The position numbers and the translations under genes are program-made. The notes beneath the pieces were generated by a model that worked only from the letters and a program-made list of their open reading frames with translations, had not been told where the DNA came from and made no database searches. DNA of 64,000 nt. It comes from Acidobacteriota bacterium. Its GTDB lineage: Bacteria > Acidobacteriota > Terriglobia > Bryobacterales > UBA6623. The stretch lies in contig WGMB01000001.1 in NCBI GenBank assembly GCA_016125275.1, positions 186,001 to 250,000 of the forward strand, read 5' to 3'. This document shows, one piece after another, positions 40,716 to 48,770 of the stretch. Within the stretch, counting starts at the first letter, position 1, and each line of letters opens with the position of its first letter.

Positions 40716-42368
40716 ATGGCCGAAAAGGAAACGGCATCCAACGCTGAAAAGTCCCAGCTTGCGGCGACCCGGCGCGAGCTCTTGCAGATCGGAAACGCGC
40801 TTGCGCTGCCGCTGCTGTTCGGCGCGGCCGGTGCGAGCGCGAGGGCGGAAGGTCCCTTGACGCCCGGCCCGGGGATCTACCAGTCGATCGGCGTGGAGCC
40901 GGTCATCAACTGCCGGGGGACGTTCACGATCATCGGAGGCTCTTCGGAGCTGCCGGAAGTGCGGGCGGCGATGGACGCCGCGACGAAGTATTTTGCGCAG
41001 CTCGACGAGGTGGCCGACGGCGTGGGCCGGCGGCTGGCGGAGCTGACGGGCGCGGAGTGGGGCATGGTGTCGTCAGGCTGCGCGGCGGGCCTGAAGCACG
41101 TGACGGCGGCCTGCGTGACCGGCGGCAACCCGGAGAAGCTGATCCGCATTCCGAACCTGGCGGGCTTCGAGAAGACCGAGGTGGTCGTGCCGAGCACGTC
41201 GCGGACGGTGTACGACCACGCCATCCGCAACATTGGCGTGCAGATGATCAACGTCGACACGCCCGAGGAGATGGCGAACGCGATCGGCCCGCGGACGGCG
41301 ATGATCTACCTGATGGCCGACCGCGAGGGGCCGTCGCGGCCGCTGGACCTGGAGAACGTGGCCAAGATCGCCAAGCCGCGCAACATCCCGATTCTGGTGG
41401 ACGCAGCCGCGGAGATTCTGACGATTCCGTGCGTGCATCTGCAGAAGGGCGCCACGGTGGTGGCCTACAGCGGCGGCAAGGCGATCCGCGGGCCGCAGTG
41501 CGCGGGGCTGCTGCTGGGCAGCAAAGACATTCTGATGGCCGCCTGGCAGGCCAGCGCGCCGCACCACGGCCCGGGCCGCGACAACAAGGTGGGCCGCGAG
41601 GAGACTCTGGGCATGCTGGCCGCCGTGGAAGCCTGGGTGAAGCGCGACCACGAGGCGGAGTGGAAGACCTGGCTGACGTGGCTGGACACGATCTCCAAGC
41701 GCGTGAAGACGGTGGACGGCGTGAGCGTGAGCCTGCGCGAGCCGACCGGGCTGGGCAACCGCAGCCCGTCCCTGACGATCAGTTGGGACCCGGCCCGACT
41801 GCACATGACCGGCGAGGACGCGGCCGAAGAGCTGGCCACGACCAAGCCCCGGATCGCGCTGGGCAGCCGCACCAACTCCGACTCGGAGACCTCCATCACC
41901 GTGACGGCCTGGATGATGCAGCCCGGCGACGATAAGGTGGCGGCGGAGCGCATCCACAGCGTGCTCTCCAAGAAGCGCAGCCCGCGGCCGAAGATGAAGC
42001 CGCCGGCTGTGGACTTGAGCGGCCACTGGGACGTGGAACTGGCTTTCTTCCACGGCAACACCACGCACTCGCTCTACCTGGAGCAGGACGGCAACTGGAT
42101 CAGCGGCACGCACCGCACGGACTTCGAGACCCGGGAGCTGTTCGGGGCGATCGACGGCAACCAGGTGACCCTGCGCAGCGACGGTCCGGGCCGGCACACC
42201 GGCGACTCGGTGCCGTTCATCTTCTCGGCGGCGGCTGCGGAGAACGGCTTTGGGGGGCCCGTGCACATGGGCGAGTACCTGAACGCGAAGTTCGAGGCCA
42301 AGCGGCACGGCTACCCGACGCGGCACGAGAAGATCCGCGTTCCCAACGGCCCGCCGCTGGCGACGTAG
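40716..42368 (+). CDS. Tat-exported SelA-like PLP enzyme with C-terminal beta domain
   Basis: A 550-residue fold-type I PLP protein of the SelA / D-glucosaminate-6-phosphate ammonia-lyase (DgaE-like) group. A twin-arginine signal TRRELLQIG at residues ~17-26 and a hydrophobic stretch ending ASARA suggest folded export. The PLP Lys lies in YSGGKAIRGPQ (~K255) with VDAAAE upstream contacting the ring. Residues ~430-550 add a lipocalin-like beta domain (GHWDVELAF, LYLEQDGNWISGT). GGGAGGAAATC precedes ATG 40716. The substrate is unknown; a periplasmic member of this group would act on an amino sugar or amino acid (inference). Confidence 0.85.
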   Translation: MAEKETASNAEKSQLAATRRELLQIGNALALPLLFGAAGASARAEGPLTPGPGIYQSIGVEPVINCRGTFTIIGGSSELPEVRAAMDAATKYFAQLDEVADGVGRRLAELTGAEWGMVSSGCAAGLKHVTAACVTGGNPEKLIRIPNLAGFEKTEVVVPSTSRTVYDHAIRNIGVQMINVDTPEEMANAIGPRTAMIYLMADREGPSRPLDLENVAKIAKPRNIPILVDAAAEILTIPCVHLQKGATVVAYSGGKAIRGPQCAGLLLGSKDILMAAWQASAPHHGPGRDNKVGREETLGMLAAVEAWVKRDHEAEWKTWLTWLDTISKRVKTVDGVSVSLREPTGLGNRSPSLTISWDPARLHMTGEDAAEELATTKPRIALGSRTNSDSETSITVTAWMMQPGDDKVAAERIHSVLSKKRSPRPKMKPPAVDLSGHWDVELAFFHGNTTHSLYLEQDGNWISGTHRTDFETRELFGAIDGNQVTLRSDGPGRHTGDSVPFIFSAAAAENGFGGPVHMGEYLNAKFEAKRHGYPTRHEKIRVPNGPPLAT

Positions 42369-42481
42369 GCGACTTGGGCGGCCGCCCGGGACGGGCTGTA
42401 ACCGAATCGTGGAACGTTGTAACGCAAGATTGTTTTCAAGGATCTTGCAACCATCGCGGCGGCGCAGCATCCTAGAGAGGT

Positions 42482-42515
42482 AATCTCCCCATTCCTGGTA
42501 GGGTTTGGGGAGATT
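42482..42515 (+). promoter_or_regulatory. Perfect 9-bp inverted repeat upstream of cysteine synthase
   Basis: AATCTCCCC (42482-42490) and GGGGAGATT (42507-42515) are perfect inverted copies with a 16-base spacer, 35 bases before the ATG. It may be an operator or a leader hairpin sensing sulfur or cysteine supply. There is no T-run after it, so not a standard terminator. Confidence 0.45.
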
Positions 42516-42549
42516 CGATGCTGAGCTAAGATGGGAGGACGTTCCGGCG

Positions 42550-43494
42550 ATGACGATGCTCCGGACCGCGGCGGCCGCACAGGTGCTCGAAGAGTCTCAT
42601 TTCATCCTCGACAAGATTGGCGACACTCCTCTGATCCGTTTGGAACGGATCGGCAAGGCGGAGTTCCCTGACGTCGAAATCTACGCCAAGGCGGAATACT
42701 TCAACCCGGGAGGGTCGGTGAAGGACCGGCCGGCGTTGAACATGGTGCAGGACGGCGAGCGCAGCGGGCGGCTGCAGCCGGGGGGCACGATTATCGACGC
42801 CACCAGCGGCAACACCGGCATCGCCTACGCGATGATCGGGGCGGCGAAGGGCTACAAGGTGAAGCTCTATATGCCGGCCAACGCCAGCGAGGAGCGCAAG
42901 AAGATCCTGAAGGCCTACGGCGCGGAGCTGGTGATGACGGACCCGACGCGCCAGACCGACGGGGCCATCGAGGCCTGCCGAGCGGAGTACAACGCGAACC
43001 CGGACCGGTACTTCTACCCGGACCAGTACAACAACCCGGCCAACTGGCAGGCGCACTTCCAGACGACGGGTCCGGAGATTTGGCGTCAGACCCAGGGACG
43101 GGTGACGCACTTCGTGGCCGGGCTGGGTACGAGCGGAACGTTCATGGGCACGGGCCGCTACTTGCGCGAGGCGGCGCCGCATGTGGAGCTGATCTCGATG
43201 CAGCCTTCGACGGGCTTCCATGGGCTGGAAGGTTTGAAGCACATGGAGACCGCGCTGGTGCCGGGGATCTACGACCCGTCGCTGGCCGACCACAACCTCG
43301 AGGTGGACACCGAGGACGCCTACGAGATGGTGAAGCGGTTGGCTCGCGAAGAGGGGCTGCTGGTGGGCGTTTCCGCTGGAGCGAACGTCGTGGCGGCGCT
43401 GAAGGTGGCGCGGCGCATCGGCTCGGGCGTGATCGTCACGGTGTTCTGCGATTCGGCTGACAAGTATCTCAGCGACAAGTTCTGGGAAGATTGA
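42550..43494 (+). CDS. cysM: Cysteine synthase (CysK/CysM family)
   Basis: A 314-residue PLP fold-type II enzyme from ATG 42550, with GGGAGG upstream. The PLP Lys is in NPGGSVKDRPA; DATSGNTGIAYAM and GLGTSGTFMGTGRYL are the conserved substrate and phosphate loops. It makes cysteine from O-acetylserine or O-phosphoserine with sulfide or a protein thiocarboxylate. The gene behind it encodes a JAMM peptidase, the partnership known for CysM with Mec in actinobacteria, where a small carrier (CysO) supplies sulfur. That context favours CysM over CysK. No carrier gene is visible here. Confidence 0.92.
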   Translation: MTMLRTAAAAQVLEESHFILDKIGDTPLIRLERIGKAEFPDVEIYAKAEYFNPGGSVKDRPALNMVQDGERSGRLQPGGTIIDATSGNTGIAYAMIGAAKGYKVKLYMPANASEERKKILKAYGAELVMTDPTRQTDGAIEACRAEYNANPDRYFYPDQYNNPANWQAHFQTTGPEIWRQTQGRVTHFVAGLGTSGTFMGTGRYLREAAPHVELISMQPSTGFHGLEGLKHMETALVPGIYDPSLADHNLEVDTEDAYEMVKRLAREEGLLVGVSAGANVVAALKVARRIGSGVIVTVFCDSADKYLSDKFWED

Positions 43495-43502
43495 GTCCAA
43501 CG

Positions 43503-43928
43503 ATGTTGCGGATTGAACCCGGGCCGATGGCCGAAATGATCGCCCATGCCGAGGCGACCTACCCGAACGAGTGCGTCGGGGCGATGATCGGCACGATCTC
43601 CGGCGGAGAGAAGCGGGTGGAGTTCGCCCTGCAGTTGGAGAACTCCGCCGACGGCTCCCAGCGAGCGTATTACGAGCTGAAGCCGGAGCACCTGCTGAAG
43701 GCCGACCGGGCCGCCCGCGAGCAGGGCAAGGACCTGATCGGCATCTACCACTCGCACCCGGACTGCGACGCCTACTTCTCGCAGACGGACTTGAAGAACT
43801 CCTGCCCGTGGTACAGCTTCGTGGTGCTGTCGATCAAGCAGGGCCAGTTCGACCACGCCAACTCGTGGCTGCCCGACGCCGACCAGACGAAGGCGGACAA
43901 GGAAGAGCTGGAGTTCGAGCGGGCCTGA
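43503..43928 (+). CDS. JAMM/MPN metallopeptidase (Mec-like)
   Basis: A 141-residue JAB1/MPN domain protein; ATG 43503 is preferred to a TTG at 43491 that overlaps the cysM stop. The zinc site is complete: Glu in YPNECVGAM and HSHPDCDAYFSQTDL (HxHPx7SxxD). Mec in Mycobacterium releases cysteine from the sulfur-carrier protein CysO. Eight bases separate it from cysM, supporting the same role. It could alternatively process another ubiquitin-like carrier. Confidence 0.9.
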   Translation: MLRIEPGPMAEMIAHAEATYPNECVGAMIGTISGGEKRVEFALQLENSADGSQRAYYELKPEHLLKADRAAREQGKDLIGIYHSHPDCDAYFSQTDLKNSCPWYSFVVLSIKQGQFDHANSWLPDADQTKADKEELEFERA

Positions 43929-43937
43929 GCCGCGCCG

Positions 43938-44909
43938 CTAGTTGATCTCGAAAAATTCGTAGTGGATCGTCCAGCGATCGGCCTGCCCGGGCTGGATCGA
44001 CAGGGCGATGTAGGGCTCGGGGCAGAGGGTCGTTCCCGGCGACCAGAACTGCATCTTCTCGAGCGGCTTGTCAGTGGACATGCGCACGGCGGCGTGGCTG
44101 CGCATGTTCTCGATGACGAAGGCGTTGTCGGCCGAGGTGGCGCCGAAGCCGTCGAATAGCGTGATGATCGACTCGCCGGCCGGGATCTCTTTCAGATAGA
44201 CCAAGTTGCGCTTCTGCTGGACGGCGGCGTAGCCCTTGAGGTCGCGGTCGGGCGTGAGGTCGAAGGGGAACTTCACGACGAACTCGGGGCCGGTGGGACG
44301 GCCGTCGATGACGAAGAAGTTGTGGTTGTAAACCGAGGTCTCGATCGGGCGGGTCCCGGTGTTCTCGAGCAGATGGTCGATGACCAGTTGCGGTTGGCCC
44401 GGAACCAGGGTGAGGCGCTTGATGTAGCGGTAGGCGTAGCCGGAGACGGGTTCGCGCACCTGGTGGATGAACTCGATCCAGTTTTCGCCCTGTTGGATGC
44501 TCCAACTGCCCGGGTCGACGACCTTGTAGGACTTGCGCCAGTCGTACTCGGCTTCGTCGCGGGGCTTCTCGCAGACGCCGACGCCGATGCGCAGAAAGCG
44601 CCCGCCGGGCTCGGCTTCGGCGTAGCCGAGGCCCTTGTCGCCGGGCCGATACTCCTCGACCGGGCCGGTGATGCGGTCGTGGAGGTAGGGGTCGTCGGAC
44701 TGCTGCCACTCGCCGAAGTATTGGTGCTTCTTGTAGGTGAGGCTGTAGATGGAGCCGGACCAGTCGAAACTGGTGCCGCGATAGTAGCCGTTGACGGGGT
44801 CGGGGGTGTGGATCTTGGCCTCGATGAGGCCGTTGGTGATGGCGGCCGAGGGGTGGTCGGCGGCCGGCAGCGCGGCGGCGAGGAGAAGGGCGCAGACCAG
44901 GAGTCGCAT
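43938..44909 (-). CDS. Exported mutarotase-like (galactose mutarotase superfamily) protein
   Basis: A 323-residue protein; I start at ATG 44909 because it opens a signal peptide (MRLLVCALLLAAALPAADH), while the longer frame has none. The mature protein is beta-rich with patterns of the mutarotase/GH-like beta-sandwich (NGLIEAKIHTPD, YYRGTSFDWSG, TSVYNHNFFVIDG). Conserved His of true epimerases is not obvious. A periplasmic sugar-binding or sugar-modifying role is possible. It ends nine bases from the end of the convergent JAMM gene. Confidence 0.72.
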   Translation of the reverse strand: MRLLVCALLLAAALPAADHPSAAITNGLIEAKIHTPDPVNGYYRGTSFDWSGSIYSLTYKKHQYFGEWQQSDDPYLHDRITGPVEEYRPGDKGLGYAEAEPGGRFLRIGVGVCEKPRDEAEYDWRKSYKVVDPGSWSIQQGENWIEFIHQVREPVSGYAYRYIKRLTLVPGQPQLVIDHLLENTGTRPIETSVYNHNFFVIDGRPTGPEFVVKFPFDLTPDRDLKGYAAVQQKRNLVYLKEIPAGESIITLFDGFGATSADNAFVIENMRSHAAVRMSTDKPLEKMQFWSPGTTLCPEPYIALSIQPGQADRWTIHYEFFEIN

Positions 44910-44970
44910 CAGGGCAGAGCATAGCAGGATGGCGCCGAGGGCGTCGTGATATGCTGTTGCTTCCCCCCCG

Positions 44971-47964
44971 ATGCGCCTCGCCTTCGGAATCCTCCTGTGT
45001 GCGGCGGCCGCCAGTGCGCAGCTCACGATCTCTCCGTCGTCTCTTCCGAACAGCTACAGGGGTTCCGGGTACGCCTCGACGAACCCGAGCGGGTGCGAGA
45101 TCAGCACGAACCCGGTGGTGCTGGCGTCGGCCGGCGGGGCGGCTCCTTTTACCTACAGCGTGGTAGCGGGGGCTCTGCCTCCCGGGCTGACGCTGGGTTC
45201 GGACGGCATCTTCGTCGGCGAGACGCGGACGGAGGGAAACTTCACGTTCACGGTGCGGTCGCGGAGCTCGGACGGCGTGCTGGGGTTCCAGACCTATACG
45301 GTGACGGTGCTTCCGCAACCCTCGTGCGGACCGTTCGCGGCGACTGAGGGGCGTTCATTGGTGCTGACGTTCTCCTGCTCCGGCACAGGGGAGACGTTCA
45401 CGTACTCGTTGCCGAACGGGACGCCGCCTCCGGGCGTGACGGTCAATCCAACGACCGGCTTCATCGAAGGGGTTCCGACGCAGCCGGGCAGCTTCGTGTT
45501 CGACTGGCGCTGCGCGGGCACGGCGCTATTCGTGACGGGGACGCTGACGGTGGACGTGGCGCCGCTGCCGCAGGCGAGCTATTCCACGCAGGTGGGAGCG
45601 GCCTTCAGCCAAGCCTTCGACCTGGGCGCGGGGACGGCTCCGTTCACTTACGCGGTCGGGCAGGGCACGCCGCCGCCGGGCATCCAAGTGGCCGCCGGGC
45701 AGCCGCTGATCAGCGGTTCGGCGACGCAGGCGGGCTCGTACACCTTTGATGTGGTGCGCACCAGCTCCACCCAGCGGGTGGCGACGCAGCGGTTCACCAT
45801 CAACGTGGGGCAGTCGGGCGGACAAGGCCCGGCGCCGGCGCTGACCGCGGCCCCGAGCGCGCTGAGCTTTACGGCTTCGGCGCAGGCCGGATCGCCGCTG
45901 CGGAGCGGGCTGACGCTGAGCAGCTCGACGGGCGCGAGCTTCCAGGCGGCGGCGTTTACGGAGTCCGGCGGGACTTGGCTGAGCGTGACGCCGGGCGCGG
46001 GCAGCGTGGCCGCCGGCCAGACGGCGACGCTGAGCGTGCAGGCGGACGCGGCGGCGCTGGCGGCGGGCGCGTACGTGGGCCGGATCGAGCTGACGGCGCC
46101 GGGAGGCAGCGCGCCGGTGGTGATTCCGGTGACGCTGACGAAGACTCGGCTGGCCAAGCAGTTGCTGCTGACGCAGACCGGCCTGACGGTGACGGTGGAG
46201 GAAGGGGCTCCGGCGCTGGAGAGAGGCTTCTTCGAAGTGGCCAACGCCGGCGGCGGGGTGATCAACTTCACCACCACGGCCGCGACGAGCTCCGGCGGGA
46301 ACTGGCTGCAAGCGGGACGGCCGACGGGGAGCACCAGCAACTCGTCGTCGAGCGACCCGGAGACGGTGCTGATCAATCCGAGCGGCTTGGCCGCCGGGGC
46401 GTACTACGGCTTCTTGGAAGTGACCGCGCCGGACGCGGCGAACTCGCCGCAGAGGGCCACGGTGGTGCTGGACGTGCGGCCTCGGGGCGGCCCGGTGACG
46501 CCGCTGGCGGAGCCGCAGGGCGCCGCCGTGATCAGCGAGGCGGGCAAGAACTCGTCGATCTTTCAGTTCTTCACGATCCGCAACGCGGGCGCCTCGGCGC
46601 TGACGTTCACGGTCAGCTCAACGACCGACGACGGGGGGCCGTGGCTGCCGACGGGGCAGGGTTTCTATTCGACGACCCCGGGCAGCTCGACCGACCTGGC
46701 GCCGGGGCTGGCCGTGCCGCTGCCGGCGGGAGGCTCGGTGCGGGTGGCGCCGCTGGTGCGGACGGCCGGCCTGGCGCGAGGCGTCTATCGCGGGCGGGTG
46801 ACGCTGGCGTTCAGCAACGGCACGTCGACGACGCTGCGGCTGGCGCTGGTGCTGATTCCGCCGCGGGCGACGCCGCTGACGGCGGAAGGGCCGGGGCAGA
46901 CGGCGAACTGCCAGCCGAACCAGACGATCCCGGTGGTGACGCAGCTCGGGGGCGGCGGGCCTCCCTCGGCGGGCTGGGCGCAGCCGATCAGCGTGCAGGT
47001 GGTGGACGACTGCGGCAATCCGGTGACGCAGGGCAGCGCGGCCGTGCAGTACCAGGGCGTGGCCTCTCCGCAGACGCCGCTGACGCAGATTTCGGGCGTG
47101 TACTCGGGCTCCTGGACGCCGCCGCTGACCGAGGGCGAGACGAGCGTGGAGGTGACCGTGACGGCGACCGACGCCGACGGCAACACGGGCTCCACGAGCG
47201 AGACCGTGAACCTGCAACCGAACGCGGCGGCGCCGCCGGTGGTGGCCGAGGGCGGCGTGGTGCAGGCGGCGAGCTTTGCGCGGGAGCCGCTGGCGCCGGG
47301 AACGATCGTGTCGATCTTCGGCACGGGGCTGTCTCCGCAGACGACGGCTTCGGGCGGGCTGGGAGCCGCGGCGCTGCCGCTGAGCACCGAGCTGGGCGGC
47401 ACGAAGATCACCCTGGCGGGCGAGGCGTTGCCGCTGCTGTTCGTGCGGGAGGATCAGGTCAACGCCATCCTGCCGTTCGAGCTGGGCGACCGGGCGGCCG
47501 AGGACCTGCCGCTGATCGTGCAGCGGACGGACACGCAGGCGCTTTCGACGGCGCAGAAGGTGGTGGTGAGCGCGACGCGGCCGGGCGTGTTTACGCAGAG
47601 CGGCGGCGGGACGGGGCCGGGGGCGATTTTGGACGCCTCCTACAAGCTCGTCAACGCCGACAACGCCGCCAAGGCCGGTGACGCGATCGTGGTGTTCGCG
47701 ACCGGGCTGGGGCCGACGAATCCGCCCGTGCCGACCGGCGCCGCCGCGCCGTCGACGGCTCCGTTCGCCGAGGCGGCGGCGGAGATCCGTGTGACCATCG
47801 GAGGCCTGGACGCCCCGGTGCTGTTTGCGGGGCTGAGCCCGGGGTTCGCCGGGCTCTTCCAGGTGAACGCGCTGGTTCCGGACGGCGTGGAAGCGGGCGA
47901 GGCCGAGCTGGTGATCTACGCCGACGGCCAGCCGAGCCAGACGACGACGGTCGCGGTGCGGTAA
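44971..47964 (+). CDS. Secreted Ig-like repeat protein with Solibacter-type C-terminal domain (TIGR03437)
   Basis: A 997-residue secreted protein with a short signal peptide (1-17, SAQ). Residues ~17-290 hold putative Ig/cadherin-like domains (GAAPFTYSVVAGALPPGLTL, repeated three times in variants). Middle domains resemble BACON-type repeats (TWLSVTPGAGSVAAGQ). The last ~215 residues match the TIGR03437 domain known mostly from Solibacter relatives: AASFAREPLAPGTIVSIFGTGL, FVREDQVNAILPFEL and VVFATGLGPTNPPVPTG. The domain's function is not known; large surface or secreted proteins carry it. A -10-like TATGCT lies 15 bases before the ATG. This gene is the strongest taxonomic hint in the window. 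Confidence 0.9.
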   Translation: MRLAFGILLCAAAASAQLTISPSSLPNSYRGSGYASTNPSGCEISTNPVVLASAGGAAPFTYSVVAGALPPGLTLGSDGIFVGETRTEGNFTFTVRSRSSDGVLGFQTYTVTVLPQPSCGPFAATEGRSLVLTFSCSGTGETFTYSLPNGTPPPGVTVNPTTGFIEGVPTQPGSFVFDWRCAGTALFVTGTLTVDVAPLPQASYSTQVGAAFSQAFDLGAGTAPFTYAVGQGTPPPGIQVAAGQPLISGSATQAGSYTFDVVRTSSTQRVATQRFTINVGQSGGQGPAPALTAAPSALSFTASAQAGSPLRSGLTLSSSTGASFQAAAFTESGGTWLSVTPGAGSVAAGQTATLSVQADAAALAAGAYVGRIELTAPGGSAPVVIPVTLTKTRLAKQLLLTQTGLTVTVEEGAPALERGFFEVANAGGGVINFTTTAATSSGGNWLQAGRPTGSTSNSSSSDPETVLINPSGLAAGAYYGFLEVTAPDAANSPQRATVVLDVRPRGGPVTPLAEPQGAAVISEAGKNSSIFQFFTIRNAGASALTFTVSSTTDDGGPWLPTGQGFYSTTPGSSTDLAPGLAVPLPAGGSVRVAPLVRTAGLARGVYRGRVTLAFSNGTSTTLRLALVLIPPRATPLTAEGPGQTANCQPNQTIPVVTQLGGGGPPSAGWAQPISVQVVDDCGNPVTQGSAAVQYQGVASPQTPLTQISGVYSGSWTPPLTEGETSVEVTVTATDADGNTGSTSETVNLQPNAAAPPVVAEGGVVQAASFAREPLAPGTIVSIFGTGLSPQTTASGGLGAAALPLSTELGGTKITLAGEALPLLFVREDQVNAILPFELGDRAAEDLPLIVQRTDTQALSTAQKVVVSATRPGVFTQSGGGTGPGAILDASYKLVNADNAAKAGDAIVVFATGLGPTNPPVPTGAAAPSTAPFAEAAAEIRVTIGGLDAPVLFAGLSPGFAGLFQVNALVPDGVEAGEAELVIYADGQPSQTTTVAVR

Positions 47965-47965
47965 G

Positions 47966-47971
47966 TACAAT
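47966..47971 (+). promoter_or_regulatory. -10-like element just before the cytochrome gene
   Basis: TACAAT ends 10 bases before the ATG at 47982, leaving room for only a very short 5' leader. Confidence 0.4.
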
Positions 47972-47981
47972 CAAGGGACGA

Positions 47982-48764
47982 ATGAGACTTCTGCTTTGCG
48001 CCTGGTTGGGCTGCGCCGTCAGTTTGTGCGCGGCCGACTCGAAGAATCCGCTGGGGAACGGTCCGCAGGTGGTGGAAGCCGGCCGGACGGTCTACAACCA
48101 GACCTGCACGGTTTGCCACGGCGTGGACGGCGACGCGGGCGACCGCGCGCCGGCGCTGGGAGCGGCCCGGCGCTACGCCCACAACACCGAAGAGGACATC
48201 TTCAACGTGGTGCTCAACGGCATTCCGGGCACGCAGATGCCGTCGATGGGGCTGTCCGAGGAAGACGCCTGGCGCATCACGGCGTGGATCCGCAGCTTGC
48301 GGGCCGTGGCGGCGGACTTTCCGCCGGACGGCGACGTGGCGGCGGGCGAGAAGGTGTTTTGGGGCAAGGGCGAGTGCGGCCGTTGCCACCGCATCAACGG
48401 TCGGGGCGGCCTGTTGGGACCGGATCTTTCGAACCTGGGCGGCGGCATGCGGCTGAGCGCGATTCGCGAGTCGCTGACGGTTCCCAAACCGCACGTCCCC
48501 CTTGGATTTCGGCCCGCGACGGTGGTGACCAAGGACGGACGGACGATTCGAGGGGTGCTGAAGAACGAGCACAACTTCTCGATCCAGATGCTGGGCGACG
48601 ACGACCGCCTGCACCTGCTGACTTCGGACGAGATCGCTTCGATCGAGCGCGGCGAGACGTCGCTGATGCCGACCGATTACGACAAGCGGCTGAGCGAGAC
48701 GGAGTTTCGCGATCTGGTCGCTTTTCTCAGCCGCCTCACCAAGCGCGCAGCCGCCTCTGAGTAA
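47982..48764 (+). CDS. Exported dihaem cytochrome c
   Basis: A 260-residue periplasmic protein with signal peptide (1-18). Two c-type haem sites: CTVCH (~42-46) and CGRCH (~126-130), each followed by a Met that could be the axial ligand. The C-terminal third (FRPATVVTKDGRTIRGVLKNE) is a small beta domain often fused to such cytochromes in Acidobacteriota and Planctomycetes. The next gene, six bases on, encodes a PQQ dehydrogenase, so this is its likely electron acceptor. Confidence 0.9.
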   Translation: MRLLLCAWLGCAVSLCAADSKNPLGNGPQVVEAGRTVYNQTCTVCHGVDGDAGDRAPALGAARRYAHNTEEDIFNVVLNGIPGTQMPSMGLSEEDAWRITAWIRSLRAVAADFPPDGDVAAGEKVFWGKGECGRCHRINGRGGLLGPDLSNLGGGMRLSAIRESLTVPKPHVPLGFRPATVVTKDGRTIRGVLKNEHNFSIQMLGDDDRLHLLTSDEIASIERGETSLMPTDYDKRLSETEFRDLVAFLSRLTKRAAASE

Positions 48765-48770
48765 CCCGCC

